Counted from the stretch's first letter, positions 47,860 through 57,080 are shown. The stretch is DNA of 64,000 bases from Cardiobacteriaceae bacterium (GCA_030525785.1 JAUNEA010000005.1:9148-73147); one strand, 5' to 3'. The notes: generated by a model from the sequence alone, not told the origin. A program made the numbers and translations.

Positions 47860-48670
47860 ACAGCTGACCAGAGCCATCTACAATCACTTCCACGCGGCGG
47901 TTAGGTTGTAGACATGCGATAAGCGCATTGCGGTTACCTGAATCGGTACATTGGGTTACAGGGCGAGTTTCACCATAGCCTACTGCACTCATCACGCCAC
48001 CTGGCAAGCCAAGTTGAGTTAAGTAGCGCATAACAGTTTGTGCGCGGCGCTCAGAGAGGCTTTGGTTGTAGTTATCAGCGCCTAAATAGTCGGTGTGTCC
48101 TTCGATATGGATTGCACGTAGACGGTCAAAACGGATAACTTTACGCGCAAATTCTGTTAATTCAGCGCGACCTTGTGGGCTTAATTCGCTCTTATCAAAA
48201 GCAAACAATGCATCAGCGTTTAAAGTGTAGCGTTGTGGGTTTTGCTGCTCTTGAGGTTGGCTGAAAGGTGGGCAGATAGCTTGTGGTGGGTCAATAGGTT
48301 TCCAGAAGAAGCTTTGCGAGATGTAGTTATCATCGTACAAAATCTTGAATTGGCAGGTGGTGACGTTATTAGTGCCTTGACCTGGTGTATGGAAATGGAA
48401 CAAATAATCCCATTCACGAACGCCCCAGAAACCTTCATCAAAATGAGGGCGACCGAGCAATTTGTAATATTGGTCTTTGGTCATGCCTGCTTTAACATTA
48501 GCAAGTTCGTCAGCCGTTGGGAATGTGCCACGATTATTATCGAACTGAACGGAATCAACGCTAGGAAAAACGGGATTATCCGTTGTGCCAGAGGCGCTAA
48601 CAGAGCTTTTGGTTGATGAACACGCAGACAACACTGCTGCGCACAAACTTAACACTAAGATTTTTTTCAT
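47858..48670 (-). CDS. OmpA-family lipoprotein with an N-terminal BamE-like domain
   Basis: A 270-residue outer-membrane lipoprotein: signal peptide with lipobox LSAC, Cys16. About 35-125 resemble BamE/SmpA (NRGTFPTADELANVKAGMTKDQYYKLLGRP, then REWDYLFHF). About 145-265 form an OmpA peptidoglycan-binding domain (ALFAFDKSELSPQG, IEGHTDYLGADNYNQSLSERRAQTV), with the diaminopimelate-contact Asp and Arg in place. It would tether the outer membrane to the wall, perhaps in contact with the BAM complex. ATG at 48670, GAGG upstream. No palindrome copy inside. Confidence 0.88.
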   Translation of the reverse strand: MKKILVLSLCAAVLSACSSTKSSVSASGTTDNPVFPSVDSVQFDNNRGTFPTADELANVKAGMTKDQYYKLLGRPHFDEGFWGVREWDYLFHFHTPGQGTNNVTTCQFKILYDDNYISQSFFWKPIDPPQAICPPFSQPQEQQNPQRYTLNADALFAFDKSELSPQGRAELTEFARKVIRFDRLRAIHIEGHTDYLGADNYNQSLSERRAQTVMRYLTQLGLPGGVMSAVGYGETRPVTQCTDSGNRNALIACLQPNRRVEVIVDGSGQL

Positions 48671-48725
48671 GGTTATCCTCAATTAACAACATAGAGACCC
48701 TGAAGGGCTAGTACAAGCTAAGCAT

Positions 48726-49583
48726 TTACTGTACCAAAGCGCTTTGCACGCCCTCTAATCGGCGTACTACCAAAGCCAAAAGCCTCCGTTGATTGGCTTT
48801 GCTCACCACCACATGGTAGCCAGCAAACTCCACACTTTCTCCCACTTCAGGCATTTTCCCCATCAGTTGTAACACATAGCCACCAATGGTGTCTGCATCT
48901 TCATCAGAGAGCTGAGTTTGGAAGGCTTGGTTGAAATGCTCGATGGTGGTAAGCGCTTTGACATTAAAACTTCCGTCAGGATTGCTAACGATAAATTCAT
49001 CATCAATCACATCATGCTCATCATCAATCTCGCCCACAATCTCTTCCAACACATCTTCAATGGTCACCAAACCTGAAAAAGTGCCGTATTCATCAATCAC
49101 CACCGCCATATGGTTTCGGTTACTACGAAAATCAGAAAGCATCGATTCCAACGCCTTACTTTCAGGCACGACTGTTGCTACACGCCATAGCTTTGGCAAA
49201 TCCAAAGCGCTTTGGCTCGCTAACACGGGCAATAAATCTTTGCTGAGCAAAATCCCTCGCACGCTCTCATGCGCCTCATCAACCACAGGGTAACGTGAAT
49301 GCCCCGATTCCAACACCACCGCCAGAACCTTCTCCAACGACCATTGCTCCTCAATCACAATCATCTGCCCTCTTGGAATCATAATATCGCGCACTTGTTT
49401 GTGCTGAAGCTGGAGCAAGGCTTCCATCATGCGTGCAGATTCTTCAGGCAAAGCGCTTTGGGCGCGTGTTTCACGAATCAAAGCAAGCAACTCTTCGCGT
49501 GGAGTTTCTTTATCGTTTTGGAAGAACTCGGTTAAACGTTGTAACCAAGGCGTACGCTGCGGAGGATTTTCTTCGGCATTCAT
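48726..49583 (-). CDS. corC: CorC/HlyC family CBS-domain protein
   Basis: A 285-residue cytoplasmic protein of the CorC type: paired CBS domains (about 60-185; VRDIMIPRGQMIVIEE opens the first) and a C-terminal CorC_HlyC domain (about 200-280). It has no membrane domain, unlike the DUF21 paralogues. In enterics it is tied to magnesium and cobalt efflux through CorA. The ribosome site is weak. In many genomes it lies next to ybeY and lnt; here it does not. Two or three palindrome copies (QSAL) lie inside. Confidence 0.87.
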   Translation of the reverse strand: MNAEENPPQRTPWLQRLTEFFQNDKETPREELLALIRETRAQSALPEESARMMEALLQLQHKQVRDIMIPRGQMIVIEEQWSLEKVLAVVLESGHSRYPVVDEAHESVRGILLSKDLLPVLASQSALDLPKLWRVATVVPESKALESMLSDFRSNRNHMAVVIDEYGTFSGLVTIEDVLEEIVGEIDDEHDVIDDEFIVSNPDGSFNVKALTTIEHFNQAFQTQLSDEDADTIGGYVLQLMGKMPEVGESVEFAGYHVVVSKANQRRLLALVVRRLEGVQSALVQ

Positions 49584-49691
49584 AGCAATTTAGGGTAAGA
49601 AAAACAGTTGGTATCTTAACATTAAACGCTAGCAAAGCGCTTTGAGCAACACTATTTACGCATTATTCATACCCAAAGCCAGCAATATGCG

Positions 49692-49697
49692 TATAAT
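49692..49697 (+). promoter_or_regulatory. -10 box and long leader of the DEAD-box helicase gene
   Basis: A perfect TATAAT lies 182 bases before the helicase start, leaving a leader of about 175 bases with one palindrome copy and a small GGCG/CGCC stem before a T5 run. No good -35 is seen. Long leaders are common for cold-shock RNA helicases; this is inference. Confidence 0.35.
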
Positions 49698-49878
49698 GCC
49701 CAACCTTTTACGGTGGCATTTGGAAACAACGAGGTTTCAACGATTGCCGCATTCTTGGCACACTGACCTTGTTGCTCTTCAGTTCAACAAAGCGCTTTGG
49801 CGCTCGCTTACGCCTGCTTTTTAAGCTCTGATTTTTGGCGCACGATGTCTGGTTTGTCTTTTCTACACGAGGACACTC

Positions 49879-51441
49879 ATGCAAAACTTTAATGAACTCC
49901 CCCTGCCCCAACCTCTGTTAAATGCCATCGCCAACAGTGGTTACACCACACCAACCCCCATTCAAGCCCAAGCCATTCCTTTGGCGCTTGAAGGTCGCGA
50001 TTTGTTGTTGAGCGCCCAAACAGGCAGTGGCAAAACAGCTGCTTTTGTCTTGCCAGCTCTCACGAAAATCATTCAAAGCGCTAATCCTAAAAGCAAAAAG
50101 CCACAAGTTTTAATCCTAACCCCCACACGCGAACTTGCCCAGCAAGTGCATGAACAAGTGCGCAAATACGGTAAAGAGTTAAAATGGCTTTTTTCCGCGC
50201 CTTTGGTTGGTGGTGCGCCTTATGGTGGACAAATCCGAGCGCTTTCCAAAGGCGTGCAAATCATCATCGCTACACCAGGTCGCTTGCTTGACCATATGCG
50301 CGATGAACGCATTGATTTCTCCGAGCTCCACACCCTCATTCTCGATGAAGCTGACCGTATGCTGGATATGGGCTTTGCTGATGATATTAATGCCATCATG
50401 GAAGCTGCGCCAAAAGAGCGTCAAACCATCATGTCTTCTGCTACTTGGGACGGGCCAGTCGGCAAAATTGCCAATCGTTACACCAACAATGCCGAAAAAG
50501 TCACCATCAAAGTTGAGAGCGCTCACATTGAAGAGCGCGTCTACTTCTGCGACAACCAAGACCACAAACAAAAAATCCTTGAGCATCTCCTAAGCGACCC
50601 TGAAATGGGGCAAACCATCATTTTTGCCGCCACCAAAGCCTCAACCGAAGACTTGGCAGATAAATTGCGCGAACAAGGCTACCGTGCGCGGTTTTTGCAT
50701 GGCGATTTGGCACAAGTGAAGCGTAATCGGATTGTGGAAGATGTGCGTAAAGGCAAATGCGATATTTTGGTGGCAACTGATGTGGCAGCGCGTGGCATTG
50801 ATATTCCTACCATCAGCCATGTGATTAATTACGATTTGCCACATCAAGTGGAAGATTATGTGCATCGTATTGGGCGCAGCGGACGCGCTGGGCGCACAGG
50901 CATTGCACTGAGTTTGTGTAGCCTACAAGACAGAAGCTCTCTTTCCTCCATTCGCCGTTATCTCCAACGCGATATTGAAGAGCATCAAATCGCAGGTTTA
51001 GAGCCACAAATCCTTGCCAAACCCAAAACCAAGCCTAAGAAAAAAATGCGTGGCAATCCGCGTAAAGAATGGGGCGGTGGTGCAAAGCGCTTTGATAAAG
51101 AGCGCTCGCCCAGCGAACGTTTCGCTCGTGAACAAGGCGCAGAACGCCGCGCCCATAAAGCAGATAAACCAAAGCGCTTTGCTACTTCTGAACGCAACGA
51201 ACGCGATTTCTCTGAGCGTAAGCCCAAAAAAGAACGCAACTTTGAACGCGATTTTTCCGACAAAAAACCAAAGCGCTTTGCCACCTTTGAACGCAACGAA
51301 CGGGATTTCTCGGAACGTAAACCCAAAAAAGAACGCAGCGAACGCGATTTTTCAGACAAAAAACCAAAGCGCTTTGCCGAATTCAACGGTAACAAAAGCC
51401 ACAAATCTCGCGATTCTATCCGCACTTTCTCACGAACCTAA
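49879..51441 (+). CDS. DEAD-box RNA helicase, RhlE-like, with a repeat tail
   Basis: A 520-residue ATP-dependent RNA helicase. Core motifs: Q motif TPIQAQAIP, motif I AQTGSGKT, motif II DEAD in ILDEADRM, motif III SAT in SSATWDG, and motif VI HRIGRSGRAGRTG. After about residue 390 the core gives way to a basic tail with two and a half copies of a 32-33-residue repeat (KPKRFAT, then ERNERDFSERKPKKER and RDFSDKK). The tail probably binds RNA without sequence preference. GAGG precedes the ATG. RhlE or SrmB-like; the exact subgroup is unresolved. The stop lies at the left edge of module E. Confidence 0.93.
   Translation: MQNFNELPLPQPLLNAIANSGYTTPTPIQAQAIPLALEGRDLLLSAQTGSGKTAAFVLPALTKIIQSANPKSKKPQVLILTPTRELAQQVHEQVRKYGKELKWLFSAPLVGGAPYGGQIRALSKGVQIIIATPGRLLDHMRDERIDFSELHTLILDEADRMLDMGFADDINAIMEAAPKERQTIMSSATWDGPVGKIANRYTNNAEKVTIKVESAHIEERVYFCDNQDHKQKILEHLLSDPEMGQTIIFAATKASTEDLADKLREQGYRARFLHGDLAQVKRNRIVEDVRKGKCDILVATDVAARGIDIPTISHVINYDLPHQVEDYVHRIGRSGRAGRTGIALSLCSLQDRSSLSSIRRYLQRDIEEHQIAGLEPQILAKPKTKPKKKMRGNPRKEWGGGAKRFDKERSPSERFAREQGAERRAHKADKPKRFATSERNERDFSERKPKKERNFERDFSDKKPKRFATFERNERDFSERKPKKERSERDFSDKKPKRFAEFNGNKSHKSRDSIRTFSRT
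51169..51385 (+). repeat. In-frame minisatellite in the helicase tail, 99/96-bp units
   Basis: Units begin at about 51169, 51268 and 51364 (the last partial), each opening with a perfect palindrome copy CCAAAGCGCTTTG that encodes PKRFA. Unit lengths are multiples of three, so unit gain or loss keeps the frame. Units 1 and 2 differ by scattered silent and conservative changes plus one codon. Confidence 0.9.
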
Positions 51442-51680
51442 GCACTTGGGGATTGAGTTTTACCGATAGGGCATTCTTGGGGGTTTCACCCCCAAACCCC
51501 CATCAGGGGGAATGATTCCCCCTGAACCCCCGTAAAGTATTTAAAAAACCATAAAACCCCCTAAATGGGGGTTTTACTTTTTAACACTCTGGGGTCAAGG
51601 GGTGGAACACCCCTTGTGGGGCGTGGGGCGAAGCCCCAGAAATACACCATCACTAAAATTCAACTCCCCCGAGCGCTTTG
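51440..51680. repeat. Palindromic intergenic module E
   Basis: A 241-bp module between two plus-strand genes. Outer edges are degenerate palindromes, AAGCACTTGG (51440-51449, overlapping the helicase stop) and GAGCGCTTTG (51671-51680). The arms of about 40 bases are complementary with mismatches. Inside are GGGGGTTT/AAACCCCC, AGGGGGAA/TTCCCCCT, a central hairpin with stem AAACCCCC, GGGGTG/CACCCC and GGGGCG/CGCCCC. It lies in a 371-bp gap, which also holds the ggt control region. Confidence 0.85.
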
Positions 51681-51728
51681 GTACGCAAGATTGCAATTCT
51701 TTCATAGAAGCTTCAGAATCGTCCCCTT

Positions 51729-51744
51729 TGTGATGAAAATCACA
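51729..51744. promoter_or_regulatory. CRP-like site upstream of ggt
   Basis: TGTGA-TGAAAA-TCACA is a perfect match to both CRP half-sites at the correct six-base spacing, 69 bases before the ggt start. Control of ggt by cAMP-CRP is inferred; whether this genome has crp is not visible here. Confidence 0.6.
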
Positions 51745-51812
51745 TCATGGGCAAACCAAAGCGCTTTAGCTCTTGGTTTGTAGACTTCTTGCCTTTCTGG
51801 AGACTTATCACG

Positions 51813-53576
51813 ATGAAACATCATCTGAATAAAATCTTTAAAATCAGCACACTTGCTCTTGCCTTATCGCTTCCTATGTTAGGCATCAGCCAAACTGCCC
51901 AACAAAATCAAGCTGCTGCTGCAGCTGAGCAACGTTATGATGCTATTCGTCCTATTTTTTCTGCCATTCATGGCACACAAGGCATGGTTGCAACAGAACA
52001 CGAACTTGCCTCTCAGATTGGCTTAGAGATTTTGAAGCAAGGCGGTAATGCTATTGATGCGGCGGTTGCCGTTGGCTTTGCCTTAGCAGTGGTTTTACCC
52101 AATGCAGGGAACATTGGTGGCGGTGGTTTCATGATGTTGCATGATGCTAAATCAGGCGAATCCGTTGCCATTGATTTCCGCGAAGTTGCGCCACTCAAAG
52201 GCAGTCGCGATATGTATTTGAATGACAAGGGTGAAGTGATTGATGGTAAATCGCTTTATACCCATGTGGCAGTTGGCGTACCTGGAACCGTTGCAGGTAT
52301 GGAACATGCACTCAAAAAATACGGCACCATGAGCTTAGATAAAATCTTAGAACCTGCTATTCGCTTAGCGGAAGAAGGCTTTGTGATTGGTGAACCTTTG
52401 GCGCAGAAATTGGCTTCTGAGGCTCAGTATTTAGGCAAATTCGAAGCAGGTAAAAAAATCTTCTTCAAAGGCGACGAACCTTTGAAAACAGGAGATTTGC
52501 TGGTACAAAAAGATTTAGCAAATTCTTTACGTTTGATTGCTAAAGAAGGCAGCAAAGCGTTTTATGAAGGCGAAATTGCGCAAAAGATTGTTGCTGAGAT
52601 GGAAAAACATGGTGGTCTCATCAGTATGGAAGACATGAAAGGCTACCAAATTGCCGAACGCAAGCCTATTGTCGGCGATTACCGTGGGCATCAAGTGGTG
52701 ACCATGCCTCCACCCAGCTCAGGTGGCGTGCATTTGGTGCAAATCCTCAACATCATTGAAAATGATGACATCAAAAGCGCTGGCGTGAACAGTGCGCATA
52801 ATATTCATCTCACTGCAGAAGCGATGAAAATGGCATATGCCGACCGTTCTGAATATTTGGGCGATCCTGATTTTGTGAAAGTACCCGTTAAAGGCTTAAC
52901 CTCCAAAGAATACGCCAAAGCGCTTCGTGAACAAATCAATCTGGATAAAGCTCGTCCATCATCAGAAATCAAACCAGGTCAGCCACAGCCTTATGAGAGT
53001 GACCAAACAACCCACTACTCCATCATTGATAAAGAAGGCAATGCGGTTGCAGTAACCTACACCCTCAACATGAATTTCGGCTCAGGCATTGTGGCAGAAG
53101 GCACAGGCATTCTGTTGAACAATGAAATGGACGATTTCTCTGCTAAACCTGGCGTTGCTAATGCCTTTGGCTTAATCGGTGGCGATGCCAATGCCATTGA
53201 ACCGAAAAAACGTCCACTCTCATCAATGACCCCAACCATCGTCTTAAAAGATGGCAAAGTCAGCATGATTACAGGCTCACCAGGTGGCGCACGCATCATC
53301 ACCACCGTTTTGCAAACCATCGTCAACACCATCGACCACGATATGAACGCCGCTGAAGCTTCTGTAACGCCACGTTTCCATCATCAATGGTCGCCTGATG
53401 AAATCCGTATTGAAGAAGGCATCAGCCCTGATACCATCAAATTGCTTGAAGCTAAAGGGCATAAAGTAAGCTTGAAAGCGCCAATGGGCGTGGTACAAGT
53501 CATTCATGCTCGCCCTGATGGTTTCTATGGCTTCTCTGACCCTAGAAACTCTGATGGAAAAACTGTCGCTTACTAA
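51813..53576 (+). CDS. ggt: Gamma-glutamyltransferase
   Basis: A periplasmic Ntn hydrolase that cleaves glutathione and other gamma-glutamyl compounds, 587 residues as a proenzyme. A signal peptide (up to LGISQ) is present. The self-cleavage site precedes Thr399 in DQTTHYSIID, which becomes the nucleophile of the small subunit. The large-subunit motif RGMVATEH-like QGMVATEHELAS and the GNIGGGGFMM loop are present, as is the late SPGGARI. GGAGA lies nine bases before the ATG; an upstream ATG in the same frame lacks a ribosome site and would spoil the signal peptide. No exact palindrome copy occurs in 1.7 kb. A terminator hairpin follows. Confidence 0.94.
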   Translation: MKHHLNKIFKISTLALALSLPMLGISQTAQQNQAAAAAEQRYDAIRPIFSAIHGTQGMVATEHELASQIGLEILKQGGNAIDAAVAVGFALAVVLPNAGNIGGGGFMMLHDAKSGESVAIDFREVAPLKGSRDMYLNDKGEVIDGKSLYTHVAVGVPGTVAGMEHALKKYGTMSLDKILEPAIRLAEEGFVIGEPLAQKLASEAQYLGKFEAGKKIFFKGDEPLKTGDLLVQKDLANSLRLIAKEGSKAFYEGEIAQKIVAEMEKHGGLISMEDMKGYQIAERKPIVGDYRGHQVVTMPPPSSGGVHLVQILNIIENDDIKSAGVNSAHNIHLTAEAMKMAYADRSEYLGDPDFVKVPVKGLTSKEYAKALREQINLDKARPSSEIKPGQPQPYESDQTTHYSIIDKEGNAVAVTYTLNMNFGSGIVAEGTGILLNNEMDDFSAKPGVANAFGLIGGDANAIEPKKRPLSSMTPTIVLKDGKVSMITGSPGGARIITTVLQTIVNTIDHDMNAAEASVTPRFHHQWSPDEIRIEEGISPDTIKLLEAKGHKVSLKAPMGVVQVIHARPDGFYGFSDPRNSDGKTVAY

Positions 53577-53583
53577 CATAAAG

Positions 53584-53606
53584 GTGGGGCATTGCCCCAC
53601 TTTTTT
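53584..53606 (+). terminator. Rho-independent terminator of ggt
   Basis: GTGGGGCA with TGCCCCAC and a very short loop, followed by T6, directly after the ggt stop. Confidence 0.85.
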
Positions 53607-53660
53607 ACATCAAGCCACAAAGCGCTTTTCTCTCTAAGCCAAACCACAAGGAACCTAAGC

Positions 53661-54437
53661 ATGAAAGCCTTATCCATCACCATGATTGCCTGTAGCTTCG
53701 CTCTGATGACGGGCATTTTTTCCAGCGATGTGCTGGGCAAAGCCTTTGTCAAATCTTCCCAAGCACTCGGCGATAAACTCAAAAATATCCGCCCACAAGG
53801 CACCATCACTGTCAAAGGCTTAGCTGAAGAATACCATCAGGCAACTTACGCCGAATGGTCGGTGAGCGCCAATCGATGGGGGATGGATTACAAAAGCGCT
53901 TTGGAAAATATTCAGTATGAAACAGAAATCCTCAAAAATATCTTGCTCAGCTTAGGCTTTACAGATGAGGAAATGAAACTAGGCGATTTAAGCATTGAGG
54001 TTTACCGCGAACGCTACACCAACGACAAAGGCGAAACCGATTATCGCGACAACGGCTATTCCGCCTCACGCTCTATTTTCGTTTCTACCCGTGATTTAGC
54101 CAAAATCCAAAGCTCGCACGAGAAAATGTATGCTCTACGTGCCGATAACGAAAACTTAAGCTTCTCTCCCCCAAGCTTCTATCTCGATAATCTCGAACAA
54201 ATCAAACTCGACATGATTGCCAAAGCCACCCTTGATGCCAAAGCACGCGCCGAAAAATTTATCTCCGCTTCCAATGCTCAAATCGGAACCATGAAACGCG
54301 CCTCTCAAGGCTCCTTCAATATCTACTCCGCCACCAACCAAGAAACCGATGAAGATTACGGCGGAACCTACTCCACGTCCACCATCGATAAAAAAGTCCG
54401 CCTTGTCGTCACTGTCGAATACGGTATCGAAAACTAA
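53661..54437 (+). CDS. Exported SIMPL-domain (DUF541) protein
   Basis: A 258-residue protein with an N-terminal hydrophobic segment (up to about residue 20) that acts as a signal peptide or anchor. The rest is a SIMPL/DUF541 domain: ITVKGLAEEYHQATYAEWSVS near 50-70, LGFTDEEMKLGDLSIEV, and a C-terminal TSTIDKKVRLVVTVEYGI. The function of the fold is poorly defined; members are periplasmic and oligomeric. AAGGAA precedes the ATG. The stop codon TAA is the first part of the palindrome copy at the left edge of module F. Confidence 0.8.
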   Translation: MKALSITMIACSFALMTGIFSSDVLGKAFVKSSQALGDKLKNIRPQGTITVKGLAEEYHQATYAEWSVSANRWGMDYKSALENIQYETEILKNILLSLGFTDEEMKLGDLSIEVYRERYTNDKGETDYRDNGYSASRSIFVSTRDLAKIQSSHEKMYALRADNENLSFSPPSFYLDNLEQIKLDMIAKATLDAKARAEKFISASNAQIGTMKRASQGSFNIYSATNQETDEDYGGTYSTSTIDKKVRLVVTVEYGIEN

Positions 54438-54678
54438 AGCGCTTTGTCTTCTCTCTCAGATATTTGATGTTTTTCTGGGGCTTCGCCCCACGCCCCACAA
54501 GGGGTGTTCCACCCCTTGACCCCAATGTAAGCTTTAAAACAGAAAACCCCCATTTAAGGGGGTTTTCTGTTTTATAAATTTAGACTGGGGTGCAGGGGTT
54601 TAAAACCCCTGCTGGGGGTTTGGGGGTGAAACCCCCAAGAAAAGTATCCAGTATTTGAGAGACAGGACAAAGCGCTTT
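54436..54678. repeat. Palindromic intergenic module F
   Basis: A 243-bp module between convergent SIMPL and ung genes. The outer edges are AAAGCGCTTT at 54436-54445 (sharing bases with the upstream stop codon) and 54669-54678. The next 35 bases on each side are inverted with about eight mismatches (TCTCTCAGATATTTGAT against TCTCTCAAATACTGGAT). The inner 165 bases look identical to module D, 6.8 kb away in the same orientation, while the outer arms differ from those of D. Likely a bidirectional terminator. Confidence 0.9.
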
Positions 54679-54680
54679 GG

Positions 54681-55358
54681 TTATGGCTGCCAGTTGATGG
54701 GAGGGTTGAGGATTTGGTTTGCGATAGCGAAATGGTTACAACCGATGAATTTACCGCCAGCCAATGGTGAGGGGTGGACGGCAGTTAAGATATGGTGTTT
54801 GGTTTCATCAATCCAAAGCGCTTTGCTTTTTGCAAAATTTCCCCACAGCATAAAAACCACGCCTTCTTTTTGTTCACTGATGGTGCGGATAACAGCATCT
54901 GTAAAATATTGCCAACCAAGTTTGGCATGGCTACCTGCTTTACCTGCTTCAACCGTTAAGCTGGCATTGAGTAGGAGAACGCCTTGTTCTGTCCACGAAG
55001 TTAAATCGCCATGTTGAGGCATTTGAAAATGAGGCATGGTTCTGGCGAGTTCTTGATAGATATTGCGTAAAGAAGGCGGGATTTTGATACCTTTTGGCAC
55101 AGAAAACGACAATCCCATCGCCTGCCCTTCGCCGTGATAAGGGTCTTGCCCGAGAATGACCACGCGCACTTTTGACAACGGGGTCTTGTCAAAAGCATGA
55201 AAAATCATTCGATTGGGCGGGTAGATGATGGCTCCTTGTTGTTTGGCATGAAGCAAAGCGCTTTTGATATCAGCAAAATAGGGTTGAGAGAATTCGTTCC
55301 ACAAAGCGCTTTTCCACTCAGGCTCTAACTGAATATTATCGGGATTGATGGTTGCCAT
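54681..55358 (-). CDS. ung: Uracil-DNA glycosylase
   Basis: Removes uracil from DNA, 225 residues, family 1. The water-activating aspartate is in GQDPYHG near 65, the uracil-binding asparagine in VLLLNASLTVE near 125, and the DNA-intercalation/catalytic histidine loop in HPSPLAGG near 190. The start at 55358 follows AGGAAG. Three palindrome copies (SALW, SALL, KALW) lie inside, all away from the active-site loops. It diverges from rng. Confidence 0.95.
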   Translation of the reverse strand: MATINPDNIQLEPEWKSALWNEFSQPYFADIKSALLHAKQQGAIIYPPNRMIFHAFDKTPLSKVRVVILGQDPYHGEGQAMGLSFSVPKGIKIPPSLRNIYQELARTMPHFQMPQHGDLTSWTEQGVLLLNASLTVEAGKAGSHAKLGWQYFTDAVIRTISEQKEGVVFMLWGNFAKSKALWIDETKHHILTAVHPSPLAGGKFIGCNHFAIANQILNPPINWQP

Positions 55359-55512
55359 GATGCTTCCTATTGTAAATTTATCATGGTAACCAAAGCTTTT
55401 GCATAAGCCAACCAAGCGCTTTCAAGCATTCCTGTTGATGCATTTTTAACTTAATCTCACGCCATGATTTCAGGCATAATGCAATACCCAGCCAGCCCTT
55501 TAGGAATGCCCA

Positions 55513-56961
55513 ATGAGTGAAGCCCAAGCCGTTGAGATTTTAATCAACCACATGAACCATGAAACCCGAGTGGCGATGATGGAAGATGGTGTTTTAAAAG
55601 ATGTTTTCATCGAGCGAAAAAAGAAACGAGGCATTGTTGGCAATATTTATAAAGGGCGCGTGCAGCGTGTTTTACCCGGTATGGATTCGGCGTTTGTGGA
55701 TATTGGGCTGGAGCGAGCAGGTTTTTTGCATGTTCGAAACATTGCCAATCGCAAAAGCGATATTATTCATGAAGTTTTGCATGAAGGGCAATCGGTTTTG
55801 GTGCAGGTTTTAAAAGATCCAATGGGTAGCAAGGGCGCACGCCTGACCACTGATGTTGCCTTGCCTTCGCGCTTTTTGGTTCACATGCCTTATTCCAATG
55901 AGATTGGCGTATCTTTCAAAATCTCTTCTGAACGCACACGGCAGAATCTGCGCGAATTGATGGCAGGCTTTCATGAAGGTAATTCAGGCGGCTTTATTGT
56001 GCGCACTGCCATTGAACATGCCAGCTTTTGGGCGCTACGAGCCGATATGCAATATTTATTACGCCTTTGGGAAGCTATTGGGCAGAGTTATCAGAATGCA
56101 AAAAATGGCACTTTAATTTACAGCGATTTACCGCTTTATTTACGAATTTTGCGCGATTTTATTTCGCCGAATGTGGTTCGTGTGTTGGTGGATAATATGG
56201 AAGCTTACGAGCGTATTCAGATGTTCTCCATGAATTTTCTGGCAGAACGATTAAGCAATATTGAATACCATCAAGGCCATGTGAGCCTATTTGAGCGCTA
56301 TGGCATTGAAGAGGAAATTGAACGTTCGCTAAAACGGCAAGTTCCTCTAAAATCAGGAGGCTATCTCATTATTGACCAAACAGAAGCCATGACCACCATT
56401 GATGTCAATACAGGCGCTTTTGTGGGTAAACTCTCTCAAGATGACACCATTTATCGCACCAATCTTGAAGCTGCCAAAGCCATTGCACGTCAATTGCGTT
56501 TGCGCAATCTGGGTGGGATTGTGATGTTGGATTTTATTGATATGACGAAGCCTGAGCATCAGCAAGGGGTGATTGCTGCTTTGGAAAGCGCTTTGGCGGG
56601 TGATAAGAGTAAGTACACCATCAATCCGATGTCTCCATTAGGCATTATTGAAATGACGCGCAAGCGAACACGCGAGAGTTTACGGCAAGTGATGTGCGAA
56701 CCTTGCCCCAGCTGCGAAGGCTTGGGCTACGTGAAAAGTGCGCAGACGCTGGTTTACCAGCTTTTCCGCGATTTGATGCGAGAAGCTCGGGAGTTTCAAC
56801 CACAGCAATTAACCGTAGTCGCATGCCCACATTTGGTCGATTTTATCAAAGACGAAGAACAAGAAGCCTTCCAAGATTTGCAGAATTTGCTGAATATTCC
56901 TGTCGTTTTAAAAGCCAACCCCACCACCAAATATGGGCGTTATGATATTGCTGTTGGCTAA
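55513..56961 (+). CDS. rng: Ribonuclease G
   Basis: A single-strand endoribonuclease maturing the 5' end of 16S rRNA, 482 residues. An S1 domain is inserted near 35-120 (GNIYKGRVQRVLPGMDSAFVDIG), the RNase E/G core follows with catalytic acidic residues in TTIDVNTGAF and IVMLDFIDM near 300-345, and the zinc-link is CEPCPSCEG near 395. Its length is that of RNase G rather than RNase E, as the long C-terminal scaffold is absent. AGGAAT precedes the ATG. One palindrome copy. Confidence 0.93.
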   Translation: MSEAQAVEILINHMNHETRVAMMEDGVLKDVFIERKKKRGIVGNIYKGRVQRVLPGMDSAFVDIGLERAGFLHVRNIANRKSDIIHEVLHEGQSVLVQVLKDPMGSKGARLTTDVALPSRFLVHMPYSNEIGVSFKISSERTRQNLRELMAGFHEGNSGGFIVRTAIEHASFWALRADMQYLLRLWEAIGQSYQNAKNGTLIYSDLPLYLRILRDFISPNVVRVLVDNMEAYERIQMFSMNFLAERLSNIEYHQGHVSLFERYGIEEEIERSLKRQVPLKSGGYLIIDQTEAMTTIDVNTGAFVGKLSQDDTIYRTNLEAAKAIARQLRLRNLGGIVMLDFIDMTKPEHQQGVIAALESALAGDKSKYTINPMSPLGIIEMTRKRTRESLRQVMCEPCPSCEGLGYVKSAQTLVYQLFRDLMREAREFQPQQLTVVACPHLVDFIKDEEQEAFQDLQNLLNIPVVLKANPTTKYGRYDIAVG

Positions 56962-57080
56962 TAGCACATGAAAAAATGCCTCAAAATCCATTAAATAATG
57001 GTCAAAACATCTTGCATATTCCCTCGCTATACTGCTCACTCCTTAAATTTAAAGCGCTTTTATAACTAAGTGAGACAGTC

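Noticed and set aside
50985-51425. Repetitive minus-strand frame opposite the helicase tail
   Set aside because: It mirrors the coding minisatellite; low complexity in antisense only.
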